DNA of 43,339 bases from Vibrio furnissii CIP 102972 (lineage in GTDB: Bacteria > Pseudomonadota > Gammaproteobacteria > Enterobacterales > Vibrionaceae), in NCBI RefSeq assembly GCF_000176175.1, contig NZ_ACZP01000005.1:1-43339 (forward strand), given 5' to 3'. Under the pieces are notes generated by a model. It searched no databases, was not told where the DNA came from, and was given only the letters and a program-made list of their open reading frames with translations. The number at the start of each line of letters is the position of its first letter. The first letter of the stretch is position 1. The translations under genes were made by a program, and so were the position numbers. This document shows positions 1 through 8,768 of this stretch, piece after piece.

Positions 1-158
1 ACCAGCTTGATCAAAAATGGTGCCGAATTTTAATCCGATAGCTACGGCTTTGTAAAGTACTTTGTCGCTTACAGTCTGTACAAAATTTGTTTGTGAAGCC
101 AAGCCGAGGTAACATGACGCCAATTTCGAATTCTAGATGACAGCGTGCTGAGAAAACT
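1..158. other. Intergenic region upstream of tsaD
   Basis: No gene is visible here. In many gammaproteobacteria tsaD lies divergent to rpsU-dnaG-rpoD, so this stretch may hold the back-to-back promoters of tsaD and an rpsU lying outside the window. That is inference from known gene order, since no rpsU coding sequence is inside the window. A fair sigma70-like element for tsaD is TTGTTT at 87-92, a 17-base spacer and TAACAT at 110-115. Confidence 0.4.
87..115 (+). promoter_or_regulatory. Possible sigma70 promoter of tsaD
   Basis: TTGTTT (87-92) and TAACAT (110-115) are separated by 17 bases, about 45 bases before the tsaD ATG. The match to consensus is moderate and the call rests on spacing and position only. 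Confidence 0.3.
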
Positions 159-1178
159 ATGCGCATTATTGGTATTGAAACCTCTTGTGACGAGACAGGT
201 GTAGCGATTTACGACGATGAGAAAGGATTGCTGTCGCATCAACTCTACAGTCAGATCAAACTTCATGCAGATTACGGCGGCGTGGTGCCAGAACTGGCTT
301 CGCGCGATCATGTCAAAAAAACAATTCCTCTGATTAAAGCGGCAATGGCCGACGCGAATTTAACCCCTGCGGACATTGATGGTGTGGCTTACACCGCAGG
401 CCCGGGGCTTGTGGGCGCGTTGCTGGTTGGCGCAACCATTGGCCGCAGCTTGGCTTATGCGTGGAATGTGCCGGCAGTGCCTGTACACCACATGGAAGGC
501 CACTTGCTGGCGCCGATGCTGGAAGACAATCCGCCGCCATTTCCGTTTGTGGCTGTGCTGGTGTCTGGCGGTCACTCCATGATGGTGGAAGTGAACGGCA
601 TTGGCCAATACCACATTCTGGGTGAATCGATCGACGATGCGGCGGGTGAAGCGTTCGACAAAACGGCGAAGCTGATGGGGCTGGATTACCCCGGTGGTCC
701 CCTGTTGGCGCGTTTGGCGGAAAAAGGCACGCCGGGTCGCTTTAAGTTCCCGCGCCCGATGACGGATCGTCCGGGTTTGGACATGAGCTTCTCTGGCCTG
801 AAAACGTTCACGGCGAACACCATTGCCGCCAACGGTGATGATGAGCAGACGCGCGCCGATATCGCTTATGCGTTCCAAGAAGCGGTGTGTGACACCTTGG
901 TGATCAAGTGTCGTCGTGCGTTGGAACAGACGGGCATGAAGCGCATTGTGATTGCCGGTGGCGTGAGTGCCAATAAACAGTTGCGTGCAGATTTGGGTAA
1001 ATTGGCTCAGAACGTGGGCGGTGACGTCTATTACCCGCGTACCGAATTTTGTACCGACAACGGTGCGATGATCGCCTATGCTGGTATGCAACGTCTGAAA
1101 AACGGCGATGTGACGGACTTGAGCTTGGAAGCACGTCCGCGCTGGCCGATTGATCAGCTCACGCCGATCAACAATTAA
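159..1178 (+). CDS. tsaD: tRNA N6-threonylcarbamoyladenosine transferase subunit TsaD
   Basis: TsaD (old names Gcp, YgjD) moves the threonylcarbamoyl group from TC-AMP to A37 of tRNAs that read ANN codons, working with TsaB and TsaE in the cytoplasm. The 339-residue product has the usual family length. It opens with the ASKHA-type [19 protein letters not shown]. It carries the metal-binding HHMEGH segment near residue 110, the SGGHS segment just after it, and a [10 protein letters not shown] loop in the last third. The ATG at 159 aligns with the family N-terminus. It is followed by its own intrinsic terminator and so appears to be a single-gene unit. It is essential or nearly so in most bacteria. 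I see no oddities. Confidence 0.97.
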   Translation: MRIIGIETSCDETGVAIYDDEKGLLSHQLYSQIKLHADYGGVVPELASRDHVKKTIPLIKAAMADANLTPADIDGVAYTAGPGLVGALLVGATIGRSLAYAWNVPAVPVHHMEGHLLAPMLEDNPPPFPFVAVLVSGGHSMMVEVNGIGQYHILGESIDDAAGEAFDKTAKLMGLDYPGGPLLARLAEKGTPGRFKFPRPMTDRPGLDMSFSGLKTFTANTIAANGDDEQTRADIAYAFQEAVCDTLVIKCRRALEQTGMKRIVIAGGVSANKQLRADLGKLAQNVGGDVYYPRTEFCTDNGAMIAYAGMQRLKNGDVTDLSLEARPRWPIDQLTPINN

Positions 1179-1187
1179 TTGGGAACG

Positions 1188-1213
1188 ACGGTCGCTTAGG
1201 CGGCCGTTTTTAT
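1188..1213 (+). terminator. Intrinsic terminator of tsaD
   Basis: An 8-bp stem (1188-1195 with 1200-1207, one G-U pair) has a 4-base loop and is followed by a run of five T, directly after the tsaD stop codon. Confidence 0.75.
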
Positions 1214-1317
1214 ATCAGTGAATCAAGCGATTAGGCGCCAGTGGTCCATCTGCTCAGAGCTGATGATGCCGAAGGCAGTGGTATAGTCGCGCCAAATTTG
1301 ATGACAGGAAAAGAAGC

Positions 1318-2136
1318 ATGCACACGTTTAACGTCGACGGGCAGCAAATGCGCTATCAGGATGTGGGTCAGGGGGACGTCATCGTCTTGGGTCACAGCTA
1401 TTTATGGGACAGCACCATGTGGGCGCCACAAGTGGCCGCGCTCAGTCAGCAGTACCGCTGCATTGTGCCCGATATGTGGGCACACGGTGAATCGGATGCC
1501 GCGCCAGCGGCGATGCGCAATCTGACTGATTACGCGCAGCACGTGTTGGCGTTGATGGATCATTTGGACATTGAAACGTTCTCGGTTGTGGGGCTGTCGG
1601 TTGGCGGCATGTGGGGCGCAGAGTTAGTCGATTTGGCGCCGCAACGCGTGAAAGCGTTGGTGATGATGGATACCTTCATTGGCTTGGAGCCAGAAGTGAC
1701 GCACGCCAAGTACTTTCAGATCCTCGATACCATCAGCCAATTGCAAGCCGTGCCGGAACCTTTGGTCGAGGTGGTGACGCCGATGTTTTTTGCGCGCGAA
1801 GCCACTCAGAAAACGCCAGCGTTGGTGCAGTCATTCCGAAGCCGTTTGGCAGCGCTTCGCGGCACCCAAGCGGTCGAAGTGGCACGCATTGGACGCATGG
1901 TGTTTGATCGCCGCGATCTGATGGAAGATGTGGTGGAAAAGTTTGCTTTGCCGGTTTTGGTGGCGGTCGGGGCTGAAGATGCGCCGCGTCCGGTTCTGGA
2001 ATCGTACTTAATGCACGACAGCATTACGGGCAGTGAGTTGGTGGTGGTGCCAGAGGCTGGCCACATCAGTAACTTGGAACAACCGCAATTTGTGACAGAC
2101 ATGCTGACGCGTTTCTTGGCCAAGGTGCAGGCGTAA
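1318..2136 (+). CDS. Alpha/beta hydrolase family protein
   Basis: This 272-residue protein has the alpha/beta hydrolase fold with all expected landmarks: an oxyanion-type LGHSYLWD segment near residue 25, the nucleophile elbow GLSVGG with the catalytic Ser near residue 100, a likely acid in VGAEDAPRP near residue 220, and the catalytic His in EAGHISNLE near residue 245. No signal peptide or membrane segment is visible, so it is probably a cytoplasmic esterase, lipase or C-C hydrolase. The substrate cannot be told from the sequence. It lies alone between tsaD and the convergent plsY, bounded by terminators on both sides. AGGAAAAG shortly before the ATG is a reasonable ribosome binding site. 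Confidence 0.88.
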   Translation: MHTFNVDGQQMRYQDVGQGDVIVLGHSYLWDSTMWAPQVAALSQQYRCIVPDMWAHGESDAAPAAMRNLTDYAQHVLALMDHLDIETFSVVGLSVGGMWGAELVDLAPQRVKALVMMDTFIGLEPEVTHAKYFQILDTISQLQAVPEPLVEVVTPMFFAREATQKTPALVQSFRSRLAALRGTQAVEVARIGRMVFDRRDLMEDVVEKFALPVLVAVGAEDAPRPVLESYLMHDSITGSELVVVPEAGHISNLEQPQFVTDMLTRFLAKVQA

Positions 2137-2146
2137 CGATAAACGT

Positions 2147-2170
2147 AAAAAAGGCCGTTAGGCCTTTTTT
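2147..2170. terminator. Bidirectional terminator between the hydrolase gene and plsY
   Basis: A perfect 10-bp inverted repeat (2147-2156 with 2161-2170) has a 4-base loop. It starts with six A and ends with six T, so it can stop transcription of the hydrolase gene and of the convergent plsY. Confidence 0.85.
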
Positions 2171-2205
2171 ATTGTGCAGAATCTCTACTCAAGCGAAGAC
2201 GAGAG

Positions 2206-2811
2206 TTAATCGAGGCCGCTCGGCTTCTTCTCGCCCACCTTGGGTTCGGTGCCGGCAAATAGGCGCTTAATATTTTGATGATGGCGCAGCACAATCAGGC
2301 AGCACAGCATTGCGACGGGCAACGTATATTGCGGTTTGACCATCCAGGTATAAAACGGCGCCAATAACACCGTGACCAAGGCGGCCAGTGAGGAATAACG
2401 AAAGATCACAGCGACCACCAACCAAGTGAGCATGATCATCAGCGTGAGGTCGAGCCCGATTGGTGCGATGGCACCCAAGGCCGTGGCGACACCTTTGCCG
2501 CCTTTAAAATGGAAAAACAGTGGGTACATGTGACCCAAGCAGGCCGCAATGGCGATGATGCCGAGCAGCAGTGAATCAATGCCGAGGAAATAAGCGCTCC
2601 AGACCGGAATGGTGCCTTTGAGCATGTCGCACAACAGTACGGCTACCGCGGTTTTCTTTCCGCCGATGCGCAGCACGTTGGTGGCACCGGGGTTGTGTGA
2701 ACCGACAGCGCGTGGATCCGGCAATCCCATGACACGGCAGATCAACACCGCGCTGGAGATGGACCCCAACAGGTAAGCGGAAATGATCATAATGAGTGCC
2801 AATGGCGTCAT
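2206..2811 (-). CDS. plsY: Acyl-phosphate:glycerol-3-phosphate acyltransferase PlsY
   Basis: PlsY transfers the acyl group from acyl-phosphate (made by PlsX) to glycerol-3-phosphate, giving lysophosphatidic acid in the inner membrane. The 201-residue protein is hydrophobic throughout with about five membrane segments. It shows the family signatures: [10 protein letters not shown] near residue 14, [12 protein letters not shown] near residue 37 and [15 protein letters not shown] near residue 100. These are the conserved loops that bind phosphate and the glycerol substrate in PlsY proteins. The ATG at 2811 is the natural start. The gene is divergent from folB, as in E. coli where ygiH (plsY) faces folB. 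The C-terminal tail GEKKPSGLD is polar. I see no oddities. Confidence 0.95.
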   Translation of the reverse strand: MTPLALIMIISAYLLGSISSAVLICRVMGLPDPRAVGSHNPGATNVLRIGGKKTAVAVLLCDMLKGTIPVWSAYFLGIDSLLLGIIAIAACLGHMYPLFFHFKGGKGVATALGAIAPIGLDLTLMIMLTWLVVAVIFRYSSLAALVTVLLAPFYTWMVKPQYTLPVAMLCCLIVLRHHQNIKRLFAGTEPKVGEKKPSGLD

Positions 2812-3001
2812 AATTGCCTCAACGTGGTGTTTTACCTAAGCGACGGCTCACAAGTCTTTGTAAACCAAGCTCAAAAGTAAAAATTCTGTTCGGATTTCGC
2901 ATCTTGAGGTGGTTTGGGTATATGATATCGCGATTCGCTAAGATAGTACGTTTTTTTACTCAATTTGGGTATCCGACCTGTAAAAAGGATGCAATAGAAC
3001 T
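2812..3001. other. Divergent intergenic region plsY/folB
   Basis: These 190 bases lie between divergent genes and must hold promoters for both. The segment is AT-rich with TATGAT-like -10 motifs around 2920-2926, but I cannot assign a convincing -35/-10 pair. No gene or strong hairpin is seen. Confidence 0.4.
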
Positions 3002-3355
3002 ATGGATAAAGTTTTTATCGAACAACTGGAAGTGATCACGACGATTGGTGTTTACGACTGGGAGCAGGAAATTAAGCAGAAGCTGGTGCTGGATCTGGAA
3101 ATGGCACACGACAATCAGCCTGCCGGTAAAAGTGATGATGTGGCGGATGCGCTGGACTACGCCCAAGTGAGTCAGGCGGTGATTGAACACATCGAAACAG
3201 GTCGTTTTCTGTTGGTTGAGCGTGTGGCAGAAGAAGTGGCACAGCTCATCATGACACGCTTTTCTGTGCCTTGGATTCGTATTCGTCTCACCAAACCCGG
3301 CGCCGTCGCGCAAGCGAAAGGGGTGGGTGTGATCATTGAGCGAGGAAACGCATGA
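3002..3355 (+). CDS. folB: Dihydroneopterin aldolase FolB
   Basis: FolB cleaves 7,8-dihydroneopterin to 6-hydroxymethyl-7,8-dihydropterin and glycolaldehyde in folate synthesis. The 117-residue length is standard. It begins MDKVFIEQLEVITTIGVYDWE, with the conserved Glu-Gln-Leu and Gly-Val-Tyr-x-Trp-Glu region around residues 7-19. It also has the LDYAQVSQAVIEHIE helix in the middle and the IRLTKPGAVAQAKGVGVIIER segment near the C-terminus, which holds the family's active-site lysine. Its stop codon overlaps the folK start by four bases (ATGA at 3352-3355). The next pathway step therefore follows directly, and the two genes are almost certainly co-translated. Confidence 0.95.
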   Translation: MDKVFIEQLEVITTIGVYDWEQEIKQKLVLDLEMAHDNQPAGKSDDVADALDYAQVSQAVIEHIETGRFLLVERVAEEVAQLIMTRFSVPWIRIRLTKPGAVAQAKGVGVIIERGNA

Positions 3356-3843
3356 TCACCACGTATGTGGGTATCGGTTCGAATCTACAACGTCATCAAC
3401 ACATTGAAGCCGCCGTGGGCGAATTGCGCCGCATCGGCCATGATTTGCGTTTGTCGACTATTTACGAATGTGAGTCGGTGGGCTTTGACAGCCATGCGTT
3501 TTATAACCTCGTGGTTGAAATGAAGACGGAACTTAGCTTGGCGGAATTGGCTCTAACCCTGCGCGACATTGAATTGCGTTGGGGGCGGGAGAGCCAGGCG
3601 AAGAAGTTTCAGGATCGCACGCTGGATCTGGACATCATCCTGTTTGGGGACACGATTTCAGCCACCGCGCCGGTGCTGCCACGGCCGGATATCTACCATT
3701 ATCCTTTTGTGATTCAACCGTTGTATGAACTGTGCCCAGAACGTTGTATTCCCGGCACACAGGACACCATTCAACATGTATGGCAACAAGCCCAGGGATT
3801 AGAGGCATTAAAGCCCGTCGAACTGTGGTTTGCTCTTAACTAA
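3352..3843 (+). CDS. folK: 2-amino-4-hydroxy-6-hydroxymethyldihydropteridine pyrophosphokinase FolK
   Basis: FolK transfers pyrophosphate from ATP to the pterin alcohol made by FolB, preparing it for FolP. The 163-residue protein has the HPPK landmarks: [13 protein letters not shown] at the N-terminus, FYNLVVEM near residue 50, and the [29 protein letters not shown] block near residues 70-100, which contains the two metal-binding aspartates (LDLDI). The [17 protein letters not shown] segment follows. The start overlaps the folB stop by four bases, and uppP starts 14 bases after its stop. FolK and FolB therefore share a transcript with the cell-wall lipid carrier enzyme UppP. Confidence 0.95.
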   Translation: MITTYVGIGSNLQRHQHIEAAVGELRRIGHDLRLSTIYECESVGFDSHAFYNLVVEMKTELSLAELALTLRDIELRWGRESQAKKFQDRTLDLDIILFGDTISATAPVLPRPDIYHYPFVIQPLYELCPERCIPGTQDTIQHVWQQAQGLEALKPVELWFALN

Positions 3844-3857
3844 TCAACGAGAAAACA

Positions 3858-4661
3858 ATGAGTTATTTCGAATCGTTCATTTTGGCTTTAATTCAGGGCT
3901 TTACCGAATTCCTTCCTATTTCCAGTTCTGCACACCTGATTTTACCCTCGGCTATTTTCGGCTGGGCGGATCAGGGGCTTGCGTTTGATGTCGCGGTACA
4001 CGTCGGCACATTGGCGGCGGTTGTGATTTACTTCCGCCGTGAAGTGGTGTCGTTGCTGCGGGCATTTTTCGGCTCAATCTTTCAAGGGGATCGTAGCAAA
4101 GAAGCGAAGCTGGCTTGGCTGATTGTGCTGGCCACCATTCCGGCCTGTGTATTTGGCTTCCTCATGAAAGACATTGTCGAAGTCTATTTGCGCAGCGCGT
4201 GGGTGATTGCAACCACCACCATCGTGTTTGGTTTATTGCTGTGGTACGTCGATAAGCACGCATCATTGGTTGACGATGAATATCAGGCCGGTTGGAAGAA
4301 AGCCCTGTTCATCGGGGTGGCGCAAGCCATGGCAATCATTCCCGGCACGTCACGTTCTGGCGCAACCATGACCGCAGCGCTGTACTTAGGGTTTACCCGG
4401 GAAGCGGCAGCGCGTTTTTCATTTCTGATGTCGATTCCGATCATTATGCTGGCGGGTGGTTACTTAGGTTTGAAACTGGTGACCAGTGGCGAGCCAGTAC
4501 ATACCGGATTCCTACTGACGGGGGTTGTGACGTCGTTCATTAGCGCTTATATCTGTATTTTCTTCTTCCTGAAGCTGATTTCCCGCATGGGAATGACCCC
4601 GTTTGTGATTTATCGTCTGCTGCTGGGCGCGGGTCTGTTTGCGTTTCTGCTCAGTCAGTAA
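3858..4661 (+). CDS. uppP: Undecaprenyl-diphosphatase UppP (BacA)
   Basis: UppP removes a phosphate from undecaprenyl pyrophosphate at the inner membrane, recycling the lipid carrier used for peptidoglycan and other envelope polymers. Its overproduction is known to give bacitracin resistance. The 267-residue protein is an integral membrane protein with several hydrophobic helices. It carries the two family motifs: [18 protein letters not shown] near residue 10, holding the catalytic Glu/Ser region, and [19 protein letters not shown] near residue 160, with the PGTSRSG phosphate loop. It is third in the folB-folK-uppP run. The next gene, ftsB, is 129 bases away and probably has its own promoter. 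Confidence 0.96.
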   Translation: MSYFESFILALIQGFTEFLPISSSAHLILPSAIFGWADQGLAFDVAVHVGTLAAVVIYFRREVVSLLRAFFGSIFQGDRSKEAKLAWLIVLATIPACVFGFLMKDIVEVYLRSAWVIATTTIVFGLLLWYVDKHASLVDDEYQAGWKKALFIGVAQAMAIIPGTSRSGATMTAALYLGFTREAAARFSFLMSIPIIMLAGGYLGLKLVTSGEPVHTGFLLTGVVTSFISAYICIFFFLKLISRMGMTPFVIYRLLLGAGLFAFLLSQ

Positions 4662-4744
4662 GCGCTTCTCCCTTGTGCTGACTCGCCTGAGATTCGGGGG
4701 TGTGGTATAAGTGGTGAACGTTTGTTAACAATGAATCTCATCTT

Positions 4745-4764
4745 ATGCCGCCTTTGTGCGGCAT
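4745..4764 (+). other. Stem-loop between uppP and ftsB
   Basis: A perfect 7-bp inverted repeat (4745-4751 with 4758-4764) has a 6-base loop, 27 bases before the ftsB ATG. It has no following T run, so it is a poor intrinsic terminator. It may be a leader hairpin or a weak transcription barrier. Confidence 0.4.
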
Positions 4765-4790
4765 AGTTTCACTTCACGAGAGAGACGGTT

Positions 4791-5075
4791 ATGCGAGTAT
4801 TTGCGGTGGCACTGACGCTGCTGTTTGCCTTACTACAATATGATCTGTGGATGGGGAAAAACGGCATTGCTGATTATCGCGCGGTGTCGAGCGAAATTCA
4901 GGTTCAAGAGCAGGTGAATAGCAACCTGCATCTGCGCAATCAGGAAATGTTCGCAGAGATTGACGACCTACGTCAGGGGCTGGATGCCATTGAAGAGCGT
5001 GCCCGACACGAACTGGGTATGGTGAAAGAGGGGGAAACCTTCTATCGCATCATTGGTGAGGAAAACCGCCCATGA
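4791..5075 (+). CDS. ftsB: Cell division protein FtsB
   Basis: FtsB is a small single-pass inner-membrane protein of the divisome. It forms a complex with FtsL and FtsQ and helps activate the septal synthase FtsWI. The 94-residue product has a short cytoplasmic start, one transmembrane helix at about residues 3-20, and then a long periplasmic coiled coil with many Gln and Glu (about 30-75). It ends with the [17 protein letters not shown] motif typical of FtsB. Its stop overlaps the ispD start by four bases (ATGA at 5072-5075), the same ftsB-ispD-ispF arrangement seen across gammaproteobacteria. Confidence 0.94.
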   Translation: MRVFAVALTLLFALLQYDLWMGKNGIADYRAVSSEIQVQEQVNSNLHLRNQEMFAEIDDLRQGLDAIEERARHELGMVKEGETFYRIIGEENRP

Positions 5076-5785
5076 CCGCAAAGATTACCGCGATTGTGCC
5101 AGCCGCTGGCGTCGGCAGCCGTATGCAGGCCGATCGCCCCAAGCAATATTTAATCCTGCATGGTCACACCGTGCTGGAGCACACCGTCGAAGCGTTGCTG
5201 CGCCATCCTGACGTGGGCCAAGTGGTCGTGGCTGTCAGCGACAGTGACCCTTACTTTGAGTCGCTGACACTGGCGAATCACCCCCGTGTGATTCGAGTCT
5301 CCGGTGGCAAAGAGCGCGCTGATTCGGTGCTGTCTGCGCTGGACTATGTGTGTCAGCATCAGCTCAGCGAGTGGGTGATGGTACACGATGCCGCCCGTCC
5401 TTGCGTGAAACATGCCGACATCAACCAACTGGTGGCCACGGCGCAAGCGCATGCCGTGGGCGCGATTTTGGCGGCACCAGTGCGTGACACCATGAAGCGT
5501 GCCGATGGGCAGCAAAACATTGAACACACGGTGGATCGCGTGGCCTTGTGGCATGCGTTAACGCCGCAAATGTTTCGCGCGCAGCCGCTGCAACAGGCGC
5601 TGACGCAAGCACTCGATGCCCAAGCGGTGATCACAGACGAAGCGTCGGCCTTTGAGTGGTTGGGGCTCAATCCGGCTTTAGTCGCTGGGCGCGCGGACAA
5701 TATTAAAATTACTCAACCAGAAGATCTCGCATTGGCTGAGTTCTATTTAAGCCGCAGTGATTTCAGTGACAATATGATTAAGTAA
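5072..5785 (+). CDS. ispD: 2-C-methyl-D-erythritol 4-phosphate cytidylyltransferase IspD
   Basis: IspD joins CTP and methylerythritol phosphate to form CDP-ME, the third step of the MEP isoprenoid pathway. The 237-residue protein shows the nucleotide-binding [17 protein letters not shown] loop near the N-terminus, with the expected Arg17 and Lys24. It also shows VVVAVSDSD near residue 48, VHDAARPCV near residue 103, [11 protein letters not shown] near residue 133 and the TPQMFRAQ segment. The start overlaps ftsB by four bases. The 49-base gap to ispF holds a three-copy 17-bp tandem repeat, and the first copy includes the ispD stop codon. Confidence 0.95.
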   Translation: MTAKITAIVPAAGVGSRMQADRPKQYLILHGHTVLEHTVEALLRHPDVGQVVVAVSDSDPYFESLTLANHPRVIRVSGGKERADSVLSALDYVCQHQLSEWVMVHDAARPCVKHADINQLVATAQAHAVGAILAAPVRDTMKRADGQQNIEHTVDRVALWHALTPQMFRAQPLQQALTQALDAQAVITDEASAFEWLGLNPALVAGRADNIKITQPEDLALAEFYLSRSDFSDNMIK

Positions 5786-5829
5786 CAAGAAGATCTAAGC
5801 AACAAGATGATCTAAGTAACCACAAGGAC
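5779..5829 (+). repeat. Three imperfect 17-bp tandem repeats between ispD and ispF
   Basis: Copies at 5779-5795, 5796-5812 and 5813-5829 all begin TAAGTAAC or TAAGCAAC. The first two differ at only two positions and the third has diverged over its second half. The first copy contains the ispD stop codon. The third supplies the AAGGA ribosome binding site of ispF, six bases before its ATG. Because 17 is not a multiple of three, the repeated TAAs fall in different frames. Confidence 0.85.
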
Positions 5830-5834
5830 TGAAC

Positions 5835-6311
5835 ATGATTCGAATTGGCCACGGTTTTGACGTACACAAATTTGGCGGAGAAGGTCCGGTGATCATTGGG
5901 GGCGTCGCCGTTCCTTACGAACAGGGGCTGATTGCCCATTCTGATGGGGATGTGGCGCTGCATGCATTGAGCGATGCACTGCTGGGCGCGATTGCCGCTG
6001 GTGACATTGGCCGTCACTTCCCGGACACCGATGACAAGTGGAAAGGTGCTGACAGCCGCGAGTTGCTCAAAGATGTTTATCGCCGCGTGAAAGCGCAGGG
6101 CTACCGTCTGGGCAATGCCGATGTGACCATCATGGCGCAGGCCCCCAAAATGGCCCCGCACATTGAAGCGATGTGCGCCGCGATTGCTGACGATCTTGAA
6201 ACGGATCTGGGCAACGTCAACGTCAAAGCAACCACCACCGAACGTCTTGGTTTCACCGGCCGCAAAGAAGGCATCGCGTGTGAAGCCGTCGTATTACTCG
6301 TGAAGGCTTGA
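5835..6311 (+). CDS. ispF: 2-C-methyl-D-erythritol 2,4-cyclodiphosphate synthase IspF
   Basis: IspF cyclises CDP-ME 2-phosphate to MEcPP with release of CMP, two steps after IspD in the MEP pathway. The 158-residue protein has the standard length. It carries the zinc ligands Asp9 and His11 in GHGFDVHKF and His43 in [18 protein letters not shown]. It also has the [10 protein letters not shown] loop and the C-terminal [21 protein letters not shown] segment. It follows ispD on the same strand and precedes truD by 31 bases, so ftsB through rpoS can be read as one string of closely packed genes. Confidence 0.96.
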   Translation: MIRIGHGFDVHKFGGEGPVIIGGVAVPYEQGLIAHSDGDVALHALSDALLGAIAAGDIGRHFPDTDDKWKGADSRELLKDVYRRVKAQGYRLGNADVTIMAQAPKMAPHIEAMCAAIADDLETDLGNVNVKATTTERLGFTGRKEGIACEAVVLLVKA

Positions 6312-6342
6312 TTGTCACTGCTTTCACTTATCGGAATAAAAA

Positions 6343-7389
6343 ATGACAGATCTTTTATCTTCGTTGGCTTATTTATGTGGTAAACCAACAGCAAAGGCCA
6401 AAATTAAGGCCAAACCAGAACATTTTAAAGTTGTTGAAGATTTGGGGTACCGTTTTAGCGGTGACGGCGAACACGTGATGGTGCGGATTCGTAAAACCGG
6501 CGAAAACACCAGTTTTGTGGCCAACGAATTGGCCAAAGCGTGCGGTGTGAAATCAAAAGATGTCAGTTGGGCTGGCCTGAAAGATCGCCACGCGGTGACC
6601 GAACAGTGGCTGAGTGTGCACATGCCGCAGGGGAAATTTCCCAATCTGAGCATGTTTTTGGCGCAATACCCAAGCATTGAAGTGCTGGAAATGCAGCGTC
6701 ATAACAAAAAGCTGCGTCCGGGCGATCTGCGTGGCAATCGCTTTGAAGTGGTTCTATCGGAAGTCACCGACATGGACGATGTGCTGCGTCGGTTAGCGGT
6801 GGTTGCCGAGCAAGGCGTGCCTAATTATTTTGGTAATCAGCGATTTGGCCGTGAAGGAAACAACGTGACGGAAGCGCGCCGCTGGGGACGCGACAATGTT
6901 CGCAGTCGTAATCAAAACCAACGCAGTTTGTATCTGTCGAGCGCCCGTTCGTGGATCTTCAACCACATTGTGTCTGCACGTATTGAAGCGGCGTGTTTCT
7001 ACCGTTTTATTGACGGTGATGTGGCGCTGGTGGGCAAAGAACAAGTATTGGTGGCAGCAGATCAACTGGCAGAGTGGAACGCCAAACTGCAACAGGGTGA
7101 AGCGGTGATTTCAGCGGCTCTGGCGGGTGACAATGCGCTGCCGACGCAAAACGAGGCGCTGGCACTGGAGCAGCCTCAGTTAGACGCAGAACCCGATCTG
7201 ATGGCGCTGATTCGCGGGAATCGCATGCGTCATGACCGCCGCGCGGTGTCGCTAATGCCGCAGGATCTGAGTTGGGACGTCGATGGCGATCAGATCACGC
7301 TGCGCTTTGCGTTGGACGCGGGCAGCTTTGCGACCTCGATCGTGCGTGAATTGATCGAAGAAATTCCAGTAGAGCGTGTGTATGAGTGA
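6343..7389 (+). CDS. truD: tRNA pseudouridine(13) synthase TruD
   Basis: TruD makes pseudouridine at position 13 of tRNA-Glu and a few other tRNAs. The 348-residue protein has the TruD family layout: an N-terminal [17 protein letters not shown] segment, the catalytic Asp81 in [14 protein letters not shown], the [16 protein letters not shown] motif near residue 165, and a C-terminal part ending [12 protein letters not shown]. The gene overlaps surE by eight bases, consistent with translational coupling. The truD-surE-pcm-nlpD-rpoS order is conserved in E. coli and Vibrio. Confidence 0.96.
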   Translation: MTDLLSSLAYLCGKPTAKAKIKAKPEHFKVVEDLGYRFSGDGEHVMVRIRKTGENTSFVANELAKACGVKSKDVSWAGLKDRHAVTEQWLSVHMPQGKFPNLSMFLAQYPSIEVLEMQRHNKKLRPGDLRGNRFEVVLSEVTDMDDVLRRLAVVAEQGVPNYFGNQRFGREGNNVTEARRWGRDNVRSRNQNQRSLYLSSARSWIFNHIVSARIEAACFYRFIDGDVALVGKEQVLVAADQLAEWNAKLQQGEAVISAALAGDNALPTQNEALALEQPQLDAEPDLMALIRGNRMRHDRRAVSLMPQDLSWDVDGDQITLRFALDAGSFATSIVRELIEEIPVERVYE

Positions 7390-8149
7390 GAACAAGCTAA
7401 GAATCTTGCTGAGTAACGATGATGGCGTGTATGCCGAAGGCATTCGCGCGCTGGCGTACGCCTTGTCCGACTTGGCCGAAATCATTATTGTCGCGCCGGA
7501 CCGCAACCGTTCAGGGGCATCAAACTCTTTAACGTTAGAGCAGCCGCTGCGCGTCACGCGTATTGAGCCGAATACCTATTCTGTGCAAGGCACGCCGACC
7601 GATTGCGTTCATTTTGCCCTCAATGAGCTGCTCAAAGATGACTTACCGGATCTGGTGCTCAGTGGCATCAATCACGGCGCCAATTTGGGCGATGACGTGC
7701 TGTATTCGGGCACCGTCGCGGCGGCGATGGAAGGCCATTTCCTGGGCGTTCAGTCGATTGCATTTTCGTTGGTTGGAAAACATCATTTTGCCACTGCGGG
7801 AAAAATTGCCCGTCAGCTGGTGCTGCAACATCTTTCTGCTCCGATTCCAACCAACCGTCTGATTAACGTGAATATTCCGGATCTGCCTTTTGATCAACTC
7901 AAAGGTCATCAAGTGACACGCCTTGGTGCACGTCATCACGCTGAGAGCATGATCAAACAGAAAGATCCGCGGGGTCATGACATCTATTGGCTTGGCCCTC
8001 CGGGGAAAGAACAGGATGCGGGTGAAGGCACCGATTTTCATGCGGTCGAGCACGGTTATGTCTCGATCACGCCGATGCAGGTGGATTTAACGGCACACGA
8101 GTCATTGGGCGCGATGAATCTCTGGTTAAAGGAAGGTGCCGATGGCTAA
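7382..8149 (+). CDS. surE: 5'/3'-nucleotidase SurE
   Basis: SurE is a metal-dependent survival phosphatase acting on nucleoside monophosphates and short polyphosphate. It is linked to stationary-phase survival. The metal-binding pair Asp13-Asp14 sits in [18 protein letters not shown]. The [14 protein letters not shown] loop follows near residue 41 and [25 protein letters not shown] near residue 90. The ATG at 7382 gives 255 residues and lies inside the end of truD with an eight-base overlap. An in-frame GTG two codons upstream is less likely. The stop overlaps the pcm start by eight bases in the same way. Confidence 0.95.
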   Translation: MSENKLRILLSNDDGVYAEGIRALAYALSDLAEIIIVAPDRNRSGASNSLTLEQPLRVTRIEPNTYSVQGTPTDCVHFALNELLKDDLPDLVLSGINHGANLGDDVLYSGTVAAAMEGHFLGVQSIAFSLVGKHHFATAGKIARQLVLQHLSAPIPTNRLINVNIPDLPFDQLKGHQVTRLGARHHAESMIKQKDPRGHDIYWLGPPGKEQDAGEGTDFHAVEHGYVSITPMQVDLTAHESLGAMNLWLKEGADG

Positions 8150-8768
8150 CCCGAAGGCGGACAGACTGATTCAATTACTCACTGAGCACGGGATCCGTGA
8201 TCAGAGCGTACTGGCCGCAATTCATGCTCTTCCGAGAGAAGCATTTGTCGCTCAGGCGATGATGCATCAAGCCTACGACAACAATGCGTTGCCGATCGGA
8301 CAAGGGCAGACCATCTCACAGCCCTACATTGTGGCTAAAATGACGCAAATGCTGGCGCTCAAACGCGACAGCCGAGTGTTGGAAGTCGGCACCGGCTCAG
8401 GTTACCAGACGGCAGTCTTGGCGCAATTGGTGGATCATGTGTTTTCCATCGAACGCATTAAGTCGTTGCAATGGGAGGCCAAACGCCGTCTCAAGCAACT
8501 GGATATCTACAATGTGTCGACCAAGCATGGTGATGGCTGGCAAGGGTGGCCGGCCAAAGGGCCGTTCGATGCCATCATTGTGACGGCCGCTGCGCCCGTG
8601 GTTCCGCAAGCGTTGTTGGCACAATTGGCTGAAGGGGGGCGTTTGGTAATCCCGGTTGGTGAAGAAGAACAGCAACTCCTGCACATCGTGCGTCAAGGCG
8701 ATCAATTTGTCACCCAAGTGGTGGAGATGGTGCGTTTCGTCCCTTTAGTGGCAGGTGATCTCGCATAA
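8142..8768 (+). CDS. pcm: Protein-L-isoaspartate O-methyltransferase Pcm
   Basis: Pcm uses S-adenosylmethionine to methylate isoaspartyl residues in ageing proteins, allowing their repair. The 208-residue protein has a [17 protein letters not shown] substrate loop near residue 50, the SAM-binding [16 protein letters not shown] near residue 76, FSIERIKSL (motif post I), and [14 protein letters not shown] near residue 140. The ATG at 8142 is preferred over the GTG at 8136 because it aligns with family starts. It overlaps surE by eight bases. Its TAA shares one base with the nlpD ATG (TAATG at 8766-8770). Confidence 0.95.
   Translation: MANPKADRLIQLLTEHGIRDQSVLAAIHALPREAFVAQAMMHQAYDNNALPIGQGQTISQPYIVAKMTQMLALKRDSRVLEVGTGSGYQTAVLAQLVDHVFSIERIKSLQWEAKRRLKQLDIYNVSTKHGDGWQGWPAKGPFDAIIVTAAAPVVPQALLAQLAEGGRLVIPVGEEEQQLLHIVRQGDQFVTQVVEMVRFVPLVAGDLA

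Noticed and set aside
360..1091. Long antisense open frame of 243 codons across tsaD, and similar long antisense frames across mutS, alaS, oadA and the M16 peptidase gene.
   Set aside because: They are shadows of strongly biased codon use in the real genes. Their translations are rich in His, Arg and Cys without recognisable domains, and they lack ribosome binding sites.
2814..3035. 73-codon plus-strand frame ahead of folB.
   Set aside because: It spans the plsY/folB promoter region and overlaps the true folB start in another frame. It has no ribosome binding site and no recognisable features.
4745..4764. Intrinsic terminator of uppP.
   Set aside because: The hairpin is good but no T run follows, so it is kept only as a stem-loop.
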